Assembly: GCA_949987705.1 (NCBI GenBank)
Contig: OX465281.1
Span: forward strand, 159,230,393 to 159,294,392
Reading direction: 5' to 3'
Length of the DNA: 64,000 bases
Origin: Thereva unica
Lineage: Eukaryota; Arthropoda; Insecta; Diptera; Therevidae
Positions 12,224 through 22,518 of the stretch are shown in pieces (positions within the stretch are counted from its first letter, which is position 1; every line of letters starts with the position of its first letter). The translations under genes were made by a program, and so were the position numbers. Below the pieces are notes generated by a model. The model worked only from the letters and a program-made list of their open reading frames with translations, did no database searches and was not told where the DNA came from.

Positions 12224-12235
12224 TGGCGACCGTGA
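12224..12235 (+). promoter_or_regulatory. primer binding site, tRNA-Arg type
   Basis: TGGCGACCGTGA immediately after the LTR. It matches the tRNA-Arg-type primer site I know from mdg1/412-like elements. Confidence 0.75.
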
Positions 12236-12382
12236 ACTAAGGAACTACAAGCAAGCAAGAAGAACTAATTGAAGGACGAACATCCGATGACGGACAAAGC
12301 ATTTGGGACAATATTCGCCCAAATCCAACAACTAAGGAAACACGAAGGAAGAACCAGGAACCCCGGCGTGAATACAAAAAAA

Positions 12383-14749
12383 CGAGAGTGCGTAGGACCA
12401 CACTTTAGAAGTGTTAACTTCTATGGCTTGTCTAAATGTCCAAATCAATCTTAATACAAGACGATAAGGATTAATATATTTTATTTATGAATATTCTGTT
12501 AAAGTTTATTTAATTGTTACTTATATCCACTCACTCCAAAATGTGTTGCAATGTTTTGGAAATTAAAATATTTGTCTTAAACTTATCACACAAAGATCGG
12601 ACGATGGATGACTGGGATAATGTAGTTTTTAGTAAAAATAGTAGCTAATATATAGTAATAAATACATAGTGCATAGTTCATAGGAAATATGTAGTACATA
12701 GTACACAGTACATATCGTCGGGTTGATGCAATAGTCACAAAACAGAAATTTTTGCTATTTTAAACATTGTGCAAATATGCAAAAAAGTCATATTATATTC
12801 AGCCAAAGTCACGGATCTAAATTTTTATGGGAATCTACTGGATTCAATTTGAATTTTTTCAGAACCAGTAAAATAAGTAAAATTAAGCGATTTATATTTA
12901 TATCATAAACATAAATTCAAATATATGTTTATACATTAAAGATCACAAACTTAATGGCTGAGATAATTAACAAAGAAAACGAGCAGCTACGAAGTTTTTC
13001 AACACGCTTTTTGCGCGAAATCAAACGCTTGGTCACCAAACCCATTCTCCTCTGCATTACTTATAACTCATTACAGAAAACACTAATTAAAGAAGTATTT
13101 CCAAATCGACTTCCCACAGTAAATACTTGCGATTTTCCCTACTGGGGTACTGCCCCAATTATGTACGTAAAATACAGACGCGCAGTCGAATAGGCGAAAC
13201 GCCGAAACGTATTCCATGTCGCCGAGAGCGATTAATCCAAGCAAAATATTTAAATATTGCAGCCATTTAGCCGGCTAGAGCATGGCAACTTTTAGTCGAG
13301 GTCCAGCAACAGACATCAGCGATGGTGACGCGCATTTTTGGTTCGCACCCAAAGCCTTCTACATTTACAAGCCATGCACAACAAAATTTCACACTCACAT
13401 TCAAAGGTGCATGGGACTTCAATTTTGCTGTCAGACTGTGTGGAGTGCGGTTATGTACGTTTATTGGGAATAAATTATTGGGGATAAAATTTTCTTTAAA
13501 CCAAATAAAAACAAAAATTATGGACATTAATAGTAACATTTATTAACTACATATTATAAAGTTGTGGTAATAATGTAAATAATAAATGTAACGTAAATAA
13601 TGTAATGTAAATAATAAATGTAATAAACGAAAATTTTGCTTTTATCTTTATAAAAAAACTATTATTTTTAACAAAAAATCCCGGCCTTTCATTAATAGAA
13701 AACTTTCCGCGGCACGAAACACTTGTTTTCCTCGTTATCAAAGGGATTTTGATATTTTTTTCTCCATTGCCAACATAAACCCCGTAAATCTTATTAATAA
13801 CACTGTTTATTTAAATTGCAAATTTATGACAGGTAAATTGGGTACTTTTTGCATTATTGTACGTTTTTTACATTGATGGAATAGCTCTTATTTTCAATAA
13901 AATCACACTCGAAACAGCACTTTCCGCGGAACGAAAACTTCTTTCCCTTTGATCTTAATGGGACTTCGATATTTCACGAATTTAAGTTGGGACTTCATAC
14001 AACCACACACACACACCTACAGCATGGCTTGTAAATATAGAAGGCTTTGTTCGCACCCGTTTCTGGGCACTTGTGCCTATGCAGCTGGCTAGAGCATGGT
14101 ACCTTTTGGTTTAGCTCCACATAGAAACAGCAGCGTATAATTCTATGTGTGCGAGGAAAAATAGCCCTTTGAATGTTGCAATGCAGAAGCTGCTCTCAGC
14201 ATTCGTTTTATATTCTCGCGCCGCTCTCAAAATTCATGTCATATTCTCGCACGCCATCGCACACAGCAGCGAATGTATGAATGTATGCAGACCCGCTCTC
14301 AAAATCCATGGCATATTCTCGCACCCATTCATTTCATATTTTCGCAATGCAGACGCCGCTCTTAGCATTCATTTCATCTTCTCGCACACATTCGCTGCTG
14401 TGCGAGAATATGACATGAATTTTGAGAGCGGCGCGAGAATATAAAACGAATGCTGAGAGCAGCTTCTGCATTGCAACATTCCAACCCAATCCCACCCACC
14501 AAGCGCGGGCTATTTTGCCTCGCACACATATAATTATACGCTGCTGTTTGTAAGTGGAGCTCAACTAAAAGTTTCCATGCTCTAGTCAGCTGCATAGGCA
14601 CAAGTGCCCAGAAACGAGTGAGCAACAAAGTGCGCGTGTCGCCATCATGTGTCCAGAAACGGGTGTAGCAACAAAATGCGCGTGTCGCGAATTCTTTGTT
14701 TTACCCCCAGCGAAAAAGTGCCAAACGCGCCTAAAGAAGTTAACACTTC
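12383..14749 (-). mobile_element. Helentron-like element, family 2, copy a
   Basis: Inserted in the gypsy leader between GTGAATAC and ATACATCAG, where internal B has an uninterrupted site. In minus orientation the 5' end is GAAGTGTTAACTTC-like and terminal (AGAAGTTAACACTTC at 14735-14749), while its partner sits about 25 bp inside the other end. That outer tail pairs GTG-G with CAC (hairpin near 12387-12402). Flanked by A-runs. The interior (14145-14460) is full of short inverted TATTCTCGCAC modules. No transposase. 13200-14144 shows nothing recognisable. Confidence 0.6.
12954..13193 (+). CDS. small conserved frame in family-2 element
   Basis: 79-residue frame starting MAEIINKENEQL and ending KYRRAVE. 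The other copy at 19661-19909 reads MAEITEIINKENEQL: the only length change is a 6-bp in-frame indel. Basic and amphipathic at its start; no domain recognised. Nucleotide identity alone can keep a short frame open in young copies, so coding is unproven. Confidence 0.25.
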   Translation: MAEIINKENEQLRSFSTRFLREIKRLVTKPILLCITYNSLQKTLIKEVFPNRLPTVNTCDFPYWGTAPIMYVKYRRAVE

Positions 14750-14805
14750 AAAAATACATCAGAAGAAACTACAGGCAGCGGCCAGCAAAGTGGTCCACAA
14801 GCAAC

Positions 14806-15027
14806 ATGGGAAAAACAAATTCTAAAGCTAGCGATAACAATGGACAGGTAGTTAACAACGTTATAGTAGAAGACACTGTTTCAGTTGAAAACGAAAAGGT
14901 CGTAATATTATTATCAATATTGATTGCACTCAAGATTGTAGAACTTGTCTATGCCTTGTACAAAGACCATCGAAGAGGCCTAAGAAAGCGAAATCTTAGC
15001 ACGCCTGCAGAAATCAATGTTAACTAA
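14806..15027 (+). CDS. small membrane ORF upstream of gag (copy A)
   Basis: 73-residue frame between the gypsy primer site and gag. It begins MGKTNSK, matching the N-myristoylation consensus (Gly2, Ser6). Residues 27-50 form a hydrophobic segment (VVILLSILIALKIVELVYAL) followed by a basic patch (KDHRRGLRKR). Its stop overlaps the gag start in TAATG, the arrangement of coupled termination-reinitiation. The same frame is found in internal B, frameshifted only in its last residues. I do not know a named homologue. A membrane-targeting accessory product is inferred from sequence alone. Confidence 0.5.
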   Translation: MGKTNSKASDNNGQVVNNVIVEDTVSVENEKVVILLSILIALKIVELVYALYKDHRRGLRKRNLSTPAEINVN

Positions 15028-15827
15028 TGGACGAAATAAAAGAAGAACTACAAACAATCCTAACAAATTTTAATAAAAGTAAAAATAGACCGTATACACA
15101 AAAAACTTTGCAAGAAAAAGAAGATCTAGTTAACAAACTCTTGGAGAAAGCCAAGGACTTTTGCAGGATAAAAACGGATGTTGAAACAGCCCTAAATCTA
15201 AAGACATCATACTTACAAATAAAGGAAATAGTCAAAAACATATTTATACACATAAAAGAACAAAGAGAGACAAAAATGGCTTTCGACATAAAAACAGCAA
15301 CATCAGTCCTGCAACCTTACGATGGAAAGCAAGACGAGACTGAGCCTTTCATCGAATCAATGGAACTCTTAGATGAACTAACGGCACCAGAACATAAGAC
15401 GCTGATGATCCAATTTATAAAAACAAGGATTAGAGGAAAAGCAAAATACGTCATAACCGAGGATATAAATTCAGTTACCCTCATAAGGAATAAACTAAGG
15501 CAGAAATTTTCGGTAAAAATATCGTCCGATGCGATCCTGGCACAACTGAGAACTTGCACACAAGGTAACAGAAAGCTTATAGACTTCGCCAACCAAGTAG
15601 AAGAACTATCGGGACAACTGGCCAAAGCATAGATCTTAGAAAAGGTCGCGACGGGTGAAAGTGCGGAAAAACTAGCCGAGAAATTTTCTATAGAGACATT
15701 CGCGGCTAATGTTACGAGCGCAGAAAGCTCCTTAATACTTAGGGCAAGCAATTTAACAACGCTCTCCGAGATTACAGCAAAAGCAATAGCGTCTGACAAA
15801 CCCCAACCAAAAAACGTCCTATATTGA
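15027..15827 (+). pseudogene. gypsy gag, one internal stop (copy A)
   Basis: Capsid-type Gag. The frame starts at the ATG overlapping the upstream stop. N-terminal half is Lys/Glu-rich and helical (residues 1-80), then a capsid-like region with FDIKTATSVLQPYDG, and KQDETEPFIESMELL. A TAG at 15630-15632 breaks it after LSGQLAKA; the same frame continues (EKLAEKFSIETFAANV) to 15827. No CCHC zinc knuckle follows: the gag end is joined directly to pol-end sequence. Copy B has its own different lesions. Confidence 0.75.
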
Positions 15828-16088
15828 AAATGATACAAGTACTACAGAGGACGACAGAACAGAAGACTCGCAACCTGATCAATTGCGAATCCTGGAAGTG
15901 CCCTCTCAAACTAAAGTAACACAACTACCGGAACTACAGTTTAAAATAATTAATGTCGACAACAATAAAGTAAATATGGAAATAAAATTAGTGCACAAAA
16001 ACAGTATAACAGTATATAAGCGATATATAAACATGGCCAACAACCAATCAGTGAAACCAGCACTATTGGAAAATTACTTAAGCAAAAA
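15828..16088 (+). pseudogene. gypsy pol, RNase H-integrase linker (copy A)
   Basis: Reads TEDSQPDQLRILEVPS and KVTQLPELQFKIINVDNN, consistent with the stretch just before integrase in mdg1-like pol. It is fused to the end of gag with protease, RT and RNase H missing. The Helentron derivative at 16089 interrupts it, and it resumes at 17721. Confidence 0.5.
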
Positions 16089-17720
16089 TTTGTTGTCTGT
16101 AAAGAGGGTTTACGGACGATAGTTTAACGTGACAACGTCATGAGAAAACATTGATGAAATGATTGCATAATTTTATGAATAAAATTGAATCATTTATATT
16201 AAATTATCATTATTTTGTATGGATACAAAAAGGAGTGAAATGAAATATTCATTTTGATTGATAAATTAGCTTTTATTTGCACTAATGAATTCAAATATGT
16301 TTATTACTTTAATGAACAGATTATTTACAAGTGACAATGTGTAGTAACAAATTCATTTACAGCTTTTATACATGTCTGATATTTAACTTCTTGCAATCTG
16401 TGTTATTTTGTTTAGGATAGGTCGATGATAGGAAAATTATGAAATGAATGGGAGTGTTTCAAGTGTAATGTGCCTTGAAAAAGTCAAATCGAGGGTTGTT
16501 CCTCTCAGGGTTGTTGACTTAGTAACATCTGATGTGCATTCGAGATTGTACATATCCTTCATGAATTTGAGGAATGTATCATCATTTTTCACGTTTGTGT
16601 TGAAGTCGCCACAAAGAAGAATTGGTACATTGGTATCAACTTGCATGATCGGATGCACATACTGCCTGTTATGCACATACGGAAAGAGTGCTTGGTGCAG
16701 CAATACACTAATGTTTGAGACACTTGCTCCAGGATGAATATACACTGCGCCAAGTACAATTTTAAACGTTGTAGCAGCAGTGAAGCATGTAATTTCAGCC
16801 AAGCAGACCTCGCCTGTGTTTCTGATGAGACGAGTTGTGTCCGACAATTCAACGTGGAGTACTTTGGCCGTGGATGTTGATGTTAATTTTCGATAGATTG
16901 CCACTCCACCAGCTGCGTTTGTATCAGAATCCGATCGATTATTCTGCCTGGTTATACATTCATAATTATTGATTGGAACTGGATCAAAATTGTCACGCAT
17001 CCACGTTTCAGTCAATACCAAATAATCCGATCTTGGTATCACGGGATCCGTTTCAATATCGGCGAAGTGCGCAGACAAACTCTGAACATTAAGGTTTGTC
17101 ACTACAGTTTGCCCAGCGTTGTTACCGTCATCACAAAATTTCACTGCTTTCGAAGTGATTGTTTGAAGGGCGTGTCCACGGAGTCGAATGTATTCGTTAC
17201 GGACATCTCGCGTAGTCTGTGAGTCGTTCCCATCCCGTCCGTGTTTGAAGATAAAAGGCGCATCTTTTTCTGTGATGATGTGCAAGCCGTCTATATTCGT
17301 TACCCGACTCAGCGCCACGTACACCAACTGTTGTGGTTGCTCCGAGGAGTATTTATAAACAATAACAGTAAACGTCCCACCTTGCGACTTGTGAATGGTA
17401 ATAGCATAAGCAGGAACGCAAGGAAACTGTTTTCGTTTGCATTTCACAGTTTTCGTCAGTGTAATGTTCACTATTTTCTTATACACCGGCACCTAGTTAG
17501 GAGACAGAGTGTTTGGCTTGCTTTGATTATTGTTGACAATTTGACAAATTTAATCTAATTAAATATTGACAATTTTAATCAAATTTTTAAGATTACTACG
17601 ATCAAATTTTTAAAATTACTTCGGGAGATAACGGGACATAACGGGACATAACGGGACAATGAGTCATTATTTTTCATGCATGCAGCCGGCGTTCATCGTT
17701 TTAATAGACGTTGTCACGTC
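16089..17720 (-). mobile_element. Helentron derivative, copy 2 (inverted)
   Basis: 1632-bp reverse-orientation copy of 9062-10683. It is 10 bp longer because one more TTATGTCCCG unit is present near its 5' end. The uninterrupted site in internal B reads AGCAAAAAATCTCAG; here five As stand on each side of the insert. The encoded frame is identical in all 351 residues to copy 1. Confidence 0.85.
16437..17492 (-). pseudogene. helicase end plus endonuclease-like domain, copy 2
   Basis: Minus-strand frame with the same 351 residues as 9280-10335, including the upstream stop, the GTG first codon and the premature stop before SYHRPI. It retains the THKSQG-type helicase motif (TIHKSQGGTF), ALSRV and CGDFNTN. 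Non-functional alone for the same reasons as copy 1. Confidence 0.8.
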
Positions 17721-18904
17721 AAAAATCTCAGACCAAGACTCTGAGACTTTCCGCGGAAAGCGAAATATTTAAGATAATAAACATGACTACATTTAAAATC
17801 CTAGGTAATAAAGAATTGAAGAACTTAAGAATCAAAATATATACGCTACAAATACATATACAAGATGAAACAAAAATAAACGAAATAATGCACGATTACC
17901 ACTCTACGCCTACCGGAGGACACATAGGACAATCCCGAATGTTCAAGAAACTGAAAGAAAAATACAGATGGGAAAATATGAGGAAAACCATAGCAAATTA
18001 TGTTAATCACTGTGAGCTCTGTGCTAAAAATAAACACCAGAAGTACAACAAGGAACCCATGGAAATCACAACCACACCTGTAAAAGCGTTTGAAATAGTT
18101 TCCATCGACACAGTTGGACCTTTTACAAAGACAGCTGATAACAACAGATATGCAGTGACAATACAGTGTGATCTTAGTAAATACATAACAATAATCCCTA
18201 CTAAGGATAAGGAAGCGAACACCATCGCAAAGGCAATAGTTACTGGATTTATATTAACGTACGGATTAATGAACAAAATCAAATCAGACCTCGGAACAGA
18301 ATATAAAAACCAAATTTTTACAGAAATTTGTAACATACTAAAAGTTAAACAACTATTTGCCACCGCTGCACATCCCGAGACAATTGGAGCTTTAGAAAGG
18401 AACCACAAATGCTTAAATGAATACCTCCGATGTTTCGTCAATGACAACAGAGACCACTGGGACACATGGGTACCGTATTACTCATTTTGCTACAATACTA
18501 CCCCAAACACAACACATGGGTATACACCTTTTGAATTGGTTTTTGGTAAAATTTCTACTATACCTTCAGAACTAAAAGTGGAAAAGCCAAACCCCATCTA
18601 TAACTATGACCTTTATAATAAGGAACTAAAGTACAGGCTTCACAAAGCATTAAACAAGGCCAAACAGTATCTTGAAACCTCAAAGGCAAATAGAACTCAA
18701 GTCAGTAACCTCGACTGCAATCCGTTACCAATAAAAATAGGCGACAAAGTACTGCTTTCTGTTCAAAACAGAAAAAAACTAGATCCTTTATATAACGGTC
18801 CATATATAATTAAATCAATTGAAACAGTAAATTGCATAATAGAAGACGAAAACGGTAAAATAATGAAAATTCATAAAAATAGATTAAGGAAAATAAATAA
18901 CTGA
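17721..18904 (+). CDS. gypsy integrase (copy A)
   Basis: Integrase region that would join the cDNA to the target. In order: N-terminal zinc domain (HDYHSTPTGGH then CELC), catalytic core with VSIDTVGPF (first Asp), SDLGTEYKN (second Asp) and GALERNHK (Glu), and a C-terminal domain with GDKVLLSVQNRKKLDPLYNG and HKNRLRKINN. The frame is open to a TGA at 18902. Its natural upstream part is separated by the Helentron insertion. As the rest of pol is missing, it has no autonomous role. Copy B carries frameshifts in the same region. Confidence 0.85.
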
Positions 18905-19660
18905 ACTGAAATATTATAATTACCAAATGAATAAAAAATAGAGCTCTATTAGGATAATATAACTCTTATACTCCCATACGTCTAGGAAATAAACATAAGG
19001 ACAAATTTCTAACATAAGATTCGTTATATTATACATAGTATAAACATAAAATAATAACATAATAACTAATACCAACGGCAATATAACAAAAAAAAAAAAC
19101 GAGTGTGCGTAGGACCACACTTTAGAAGTGTTAACTTCTATGGGTAGTCTAAATGTCCAAATCAATCTTAATACAAGACGATAAGGATTAATATATTTTA
19201 TTTATGAATATTCTGTTAAAGTTTATTTAATTGTTACTTATATCCACTCACTCCAAAATGTGTTGCAATGTTTTGGAAATTAAAATATTTGTCACACAAA
19301 GATCGGACGATGGATGACTGGGATAATGTAGTTTTTATTAAAAATAGTAGCTAATATATAGTAATAAATACATAGTGCATAGTTCATAGGAAATATGTAG
19401 TACATAGTACACAGTATATATCGTCGGGTTGATGCAATAGTCACGAAACAGAAATTTTTTCTATTTTAAACATTGTGCAAATATACAAAAAAAGTCATAT
19501 TATATTCAGCCAAAGTCACGGATCTAAATTTTTATGGGAATCTACTGGATTCAATTTGAATTTTTTCAGAATCAGTAAAATAAGTAAAATTAAGCGATTT
19601 ATATTTATATCATAAACATAAATTCAAATATATGTTTATACATTAAAGATCAGAAACTTA

Positions 19661-19909
19661 ATGGCTGAGATAACTGAGATAATTAACAAAGAAAACGAGC
19701 AGTTACGAAGTTTTTCAACACGCTTTTTGCGCGAAATCAAACGCTTGGTCACCAAACCCATTCTCCTCTGCATTACTTATAACTCATTACAGAAAACACT
19801 AATTAAAGAAGTATTTCCAAATCGACTTCCCACAGTAAATACTTGCGATTTTCCCTACTGGGGTACTGCCCCAGATATGTACGTAAAATACAGACGCGCA
19901 GTCGAATAG
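19661..19909 (+). CDS. small conserved frame, second copy
   Basis: 82-residue version of the frame at 12954-13193, with an extra Thr-Glu-Ile-type insertion at the start (6 bp, in frame) and one Ile to Asp change (APDMYVKY). Function unknown. Confidence 0.25.
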   Translation: MAEITEIINKENEQLRSFSTRFLREIKRLVTKPILLCITYNSLQKTLIKEVFPNRLPTVNTCDFPYWGTAPDMYVKYRRAVE

Positions 19910-20163
19910 GCGAAACGCCGAAACGTATTCCATGTCGCCGAGAGCGATTAATCCAAGCAAAATATTTAAATATTGCAGCCATTTAGCCGGCTAGAGCATG
20001 GCAACTTTTAGTCGAGGTCCAGCAACAGACAGCAGCGATGGTTACGCGCATTTTTGCTTCGCACCCGTTTCTGGGCACTTGTGCCTATGCAGCTGGCTAG
20101 AGCATGGAAACTTTTGGTTGAGCTCCACTTACAAACAGCAGCGTATAATTATATGTGTGCGAG

Positions 20164-21044
20164 CAAGACCCTCTCCATTACAGGCCATGAAGTTCTCTCT
20201 TGAACTAATCCAACCATAGCTGAAGGCGGTCCACAAAATCTGACATTTGGTTAGAATAAACATGGCGCGGAATAGGCTCGGGATTGTTTTCGTTATATTT
20301 TTGTGGTAAAAAGTGGAAAATCATTGTAAGTTATTACTTTAAACTAAACATGGATTATCAGTGGTTAGTTCTTTAGTGATTTAATAAGAAAAAATTTAAA
20401 AAAAATAGTGATTTAGTGAGTTTTAAGTGTGTTAATTGTTGAGGTGATCAATTTCTTTTACTTTCGCGGTGTTTTTTTCGTCTTTATTAAGGAAAAATAT
20501 GCTGATTATTTAATTAAAAGTGATTTTAAAGTCATTAAATAATTTCTTATGGAATTATTATTAAACATATAAGTGCAGAAAAGTGTGAAAGGAAAAGTGA
20601 ATAAGACAAGTGTTTTTCTACACCTATATTTTTAATACTAATTACATAATATATGTATTAATCACTTTAAAATCACTTGTAATCCCATAACTAAACAAAA
20701 CATTAAATTTTCAACATTTTTTTCGTAAATAAACATGAAAAAACACCGTGAATGTAAAAACAGTTGTTCGCCTTAACAATTAAAACACTTAAAAGACACT
20801 TAATCACTAAATTATTTTTATTTTTTTTTTAATTAAATCACTAATAAACTATTCACTGGTAAATCCAAGTGCAGTTAAAAATGTTAAAATACAATATATT
20901 ATCACTTTTTACTGCAAAACTATAACCAAAACGTTCCCGAACTTATTCCGCGCCATGTTTATTCCGCTCTCTCCGGTGAATTTTTGGACCGGGTTGACCA
21001 CCATGAAAAACTCTCCTTCGGGGCCTGTAGTTGAGAGGGTCTTG
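20164..21044. mobile_element. TIR element with 7-bp target duplication
   Basis: 881 bp. Ends CAAGACCCTCTC and GAGAGGGTCTTG are perfect inverses, with a longer imperfect repeat inside (ACAGGCC; AATAAACATGGCGCGGAATA against ATTCCGCGCCATGTTTATT). GTGCGAG stands on both sides (20157-20163, 21045-21051). The first copy of the host element (14146-14152) has a single GTGCGAGG at this place. No transposase. Confidence 0.8.
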
Positions 21045-21344
21045 GTGCGAGGCAAAATATCCCGCGCTTGGTGAGAGGGATTGGGTTTGAATGTTGCAAT
21101 GCAGAAGCTGCTCTCAGCATTCGTTTTAGCTTTTTCAAAAAAAAAAAAAAGCTTATACAGAGGCTCTGTCCGTCTGTCCGTCTGAAGCCTACTTTCATCT
21201 CTGAAAGTACTGCAGCTACAGACTTGGGAAATATCTCAAAATGTAGCTCTTTGTCAAAAGACCAAAAACTGAGAAAATGGTCTGGAAATTTCAACCAGAA
21301 GTATATTTAACAACAAAAAAGAGATTTCTACTAAAGTCCATATA

Positions 21345-21409
21345 TCGGTAGCCTAGAGGTAAGGCGCTGTAGTCCTATCCCAGGAGAACCAAGTTCAATC
21401 CTCGGCCGC
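21345..21409 (+). other. tRNA-like unit 1
   Basis: GGTAGCCTAGAGGTAAGGCG resembles a pol III A box with D-arm, and AAGTTCAATCC a B box/T-loop. The T-arm stem pairs four of five positions; acceptor pairing is poor. Followed at about 20 bp by a T-run. A tRNA-derived repeat is more likely than a working tRNA. Confidence 0.35.
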
Positions 21410-21593
21410 AAAATTCACCATTTCAATTTTTTTTACTTCGGTGTAACATGTTTTGATTCTATTTCTCACTAAATTATATTATTTAATAATGAGACTCAGG
21501 AGAACATAAACATTTACTTAATTAAAAGTGCAAAAATATCATTTTCTTGATAACTTTCATACTCCGAACAAATTACTTTATTGTTGTAAATCT

Positions 21594-21682
21594 GGCAGCA
21601 GGCCGATGGCGGAGTGGGTAGAGCGTCGGTTCCTCGGTTCAGCGGCGTGTAGCGTTGAAGGTTCGAGCCTGGTTGGGCAGCA
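21594..21682 (+). other. tRNA-like unit 2
   Basis: TGGCGGAGTGGGTAGAGCG is a good A box/D-arm, and GGTTCGAGCCT a good B box. Followed by T-rich sequence (TTTTTGTTTTC), a possible pol III stop. An inverted, diverged copy is at 25561-25650. Arms fold imperfectly, so tRNA-derived SINE-like origin is inferred. Confidence 0.4.
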
Positions 21683-21751
21683 TTTTTGTTTTCTTTTTCT
21701 CTTTTTCTTCTTTCTGAAATGATTTATTAGCATATTAGTCAACCACCGGTA

Positions 21752-21829
21752 GTGTCTGCCATGGCGCAAGGGCTAAGGAAAAGTCCTTCGTCTGTGGGGC
21801 TGCGGGTTCGATTCTTCGGCTCGCGGTGC
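21752..21829 (+). other. tRNA-like unit 3
   Basis: ATGGCGCAAGGGCTAAGG (A box/D-arm-like) and GGGTTCGATTCTTC (B box-like), followed by T8. The inverted copy at 25412-25500 keeps both boxes (TCGAACCC intact). Same reservations as for unit 2. Confidence 0.4.
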
Positions 21830-21866
21830 TTTTTTTTCGTCATAATAATTTATTTTTTATAATTTC

Positions 21867-22262
21867 GGAGTTCGTGTAACAGTGCAAAAAATAACACTTA
21901 ACTTCCGTTTTATTTTGAAATTTTTAAGCATCGAAGTAGGCGCTACATGAAATTTCCCTTGTCGTTTTAGCTTTTTTTTTAATGAACTCGATGAAAGAAC
22001 CATATAGTTCATTAAAAAAACACGGCTACTATATGCCATAAAAAAATGAAACAAAATTCCCCGTACGGGGAATTTTGTTTCATTTTTTTATGGCATATAG
22101 TAGCCGTGTTTTTTTAATGAACTATATGGTTCTTTCATCGAGTTCATTAAAAAAAAAGCTAAAACGACAAGGGAAATTTCATGTAGCGCCTACTTCGATG
22201 CTTAAAAATTTCAAAATAAAACGGAAGTTAAGTGTTATTTTTTGCACTGTTACACGAACTCC
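21867..22262. repeat. 396-bp spacerless palindrome
   Basis: Two 198-bp arms meet at CCCCGTACGGGG (centre between 22064 and 22065), and appear base-perfect: each arm yields the same short frame in opposite directions. Related sequence (ACACGGCTA, ATATGCCATAAAAAAA, ACAAAATTCCCCG) recurs singly at about 23825 and 25335-25375. Either a very young head-to-head duplication or an assembly artefact. Confidence 0.9.
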
Positions 22263-22518
22263 TCGCTAGAAAATAATAAATCTGCTTCTAAAAAATTAAT
22301 TATTTGTTATAAATTTGCTCTCATCACTTTCCTTTTGTTTTTATTTTTAAATTACGTCTTTCCGACCCCCGAAAGTATGCAACATGCCAATCCCCGAAAC
22401 AACATGCCAACACCCGAACGTATGCAATAAGAAAATTAAGAAATTTCCCAAAACCTCGATAGAAACCCCGATAAAACTTGGGTTTTCAGATTTGTATGGG
22501 AAAGAACTATATAGTTCA

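Noticed and set aside
14145..14628. Overlapping frames on both strands near 14.1-14.6 kb
   Set aside because: Produced by inverted TATTCTCGCAC modules; mirror-image peptides on opposite strands.
16437..17558. Plus-strand frames of 97 and 105 residues in the Helentron copy
   Set aside because: They are antisense shadows of the helicase-endonuclease frame.
18905..19099. env gene of an errantivirus downstream of integrase
   Set aside because: The sequence is non-coding and A-rich up to the polypurine tract in copy B; no envelope-like frame.
21345..21829. Functional tRNA genes
   Set aside because: A and B boxes are present but acceptor and anticodon stems pair poorly; called tRNA-like only.
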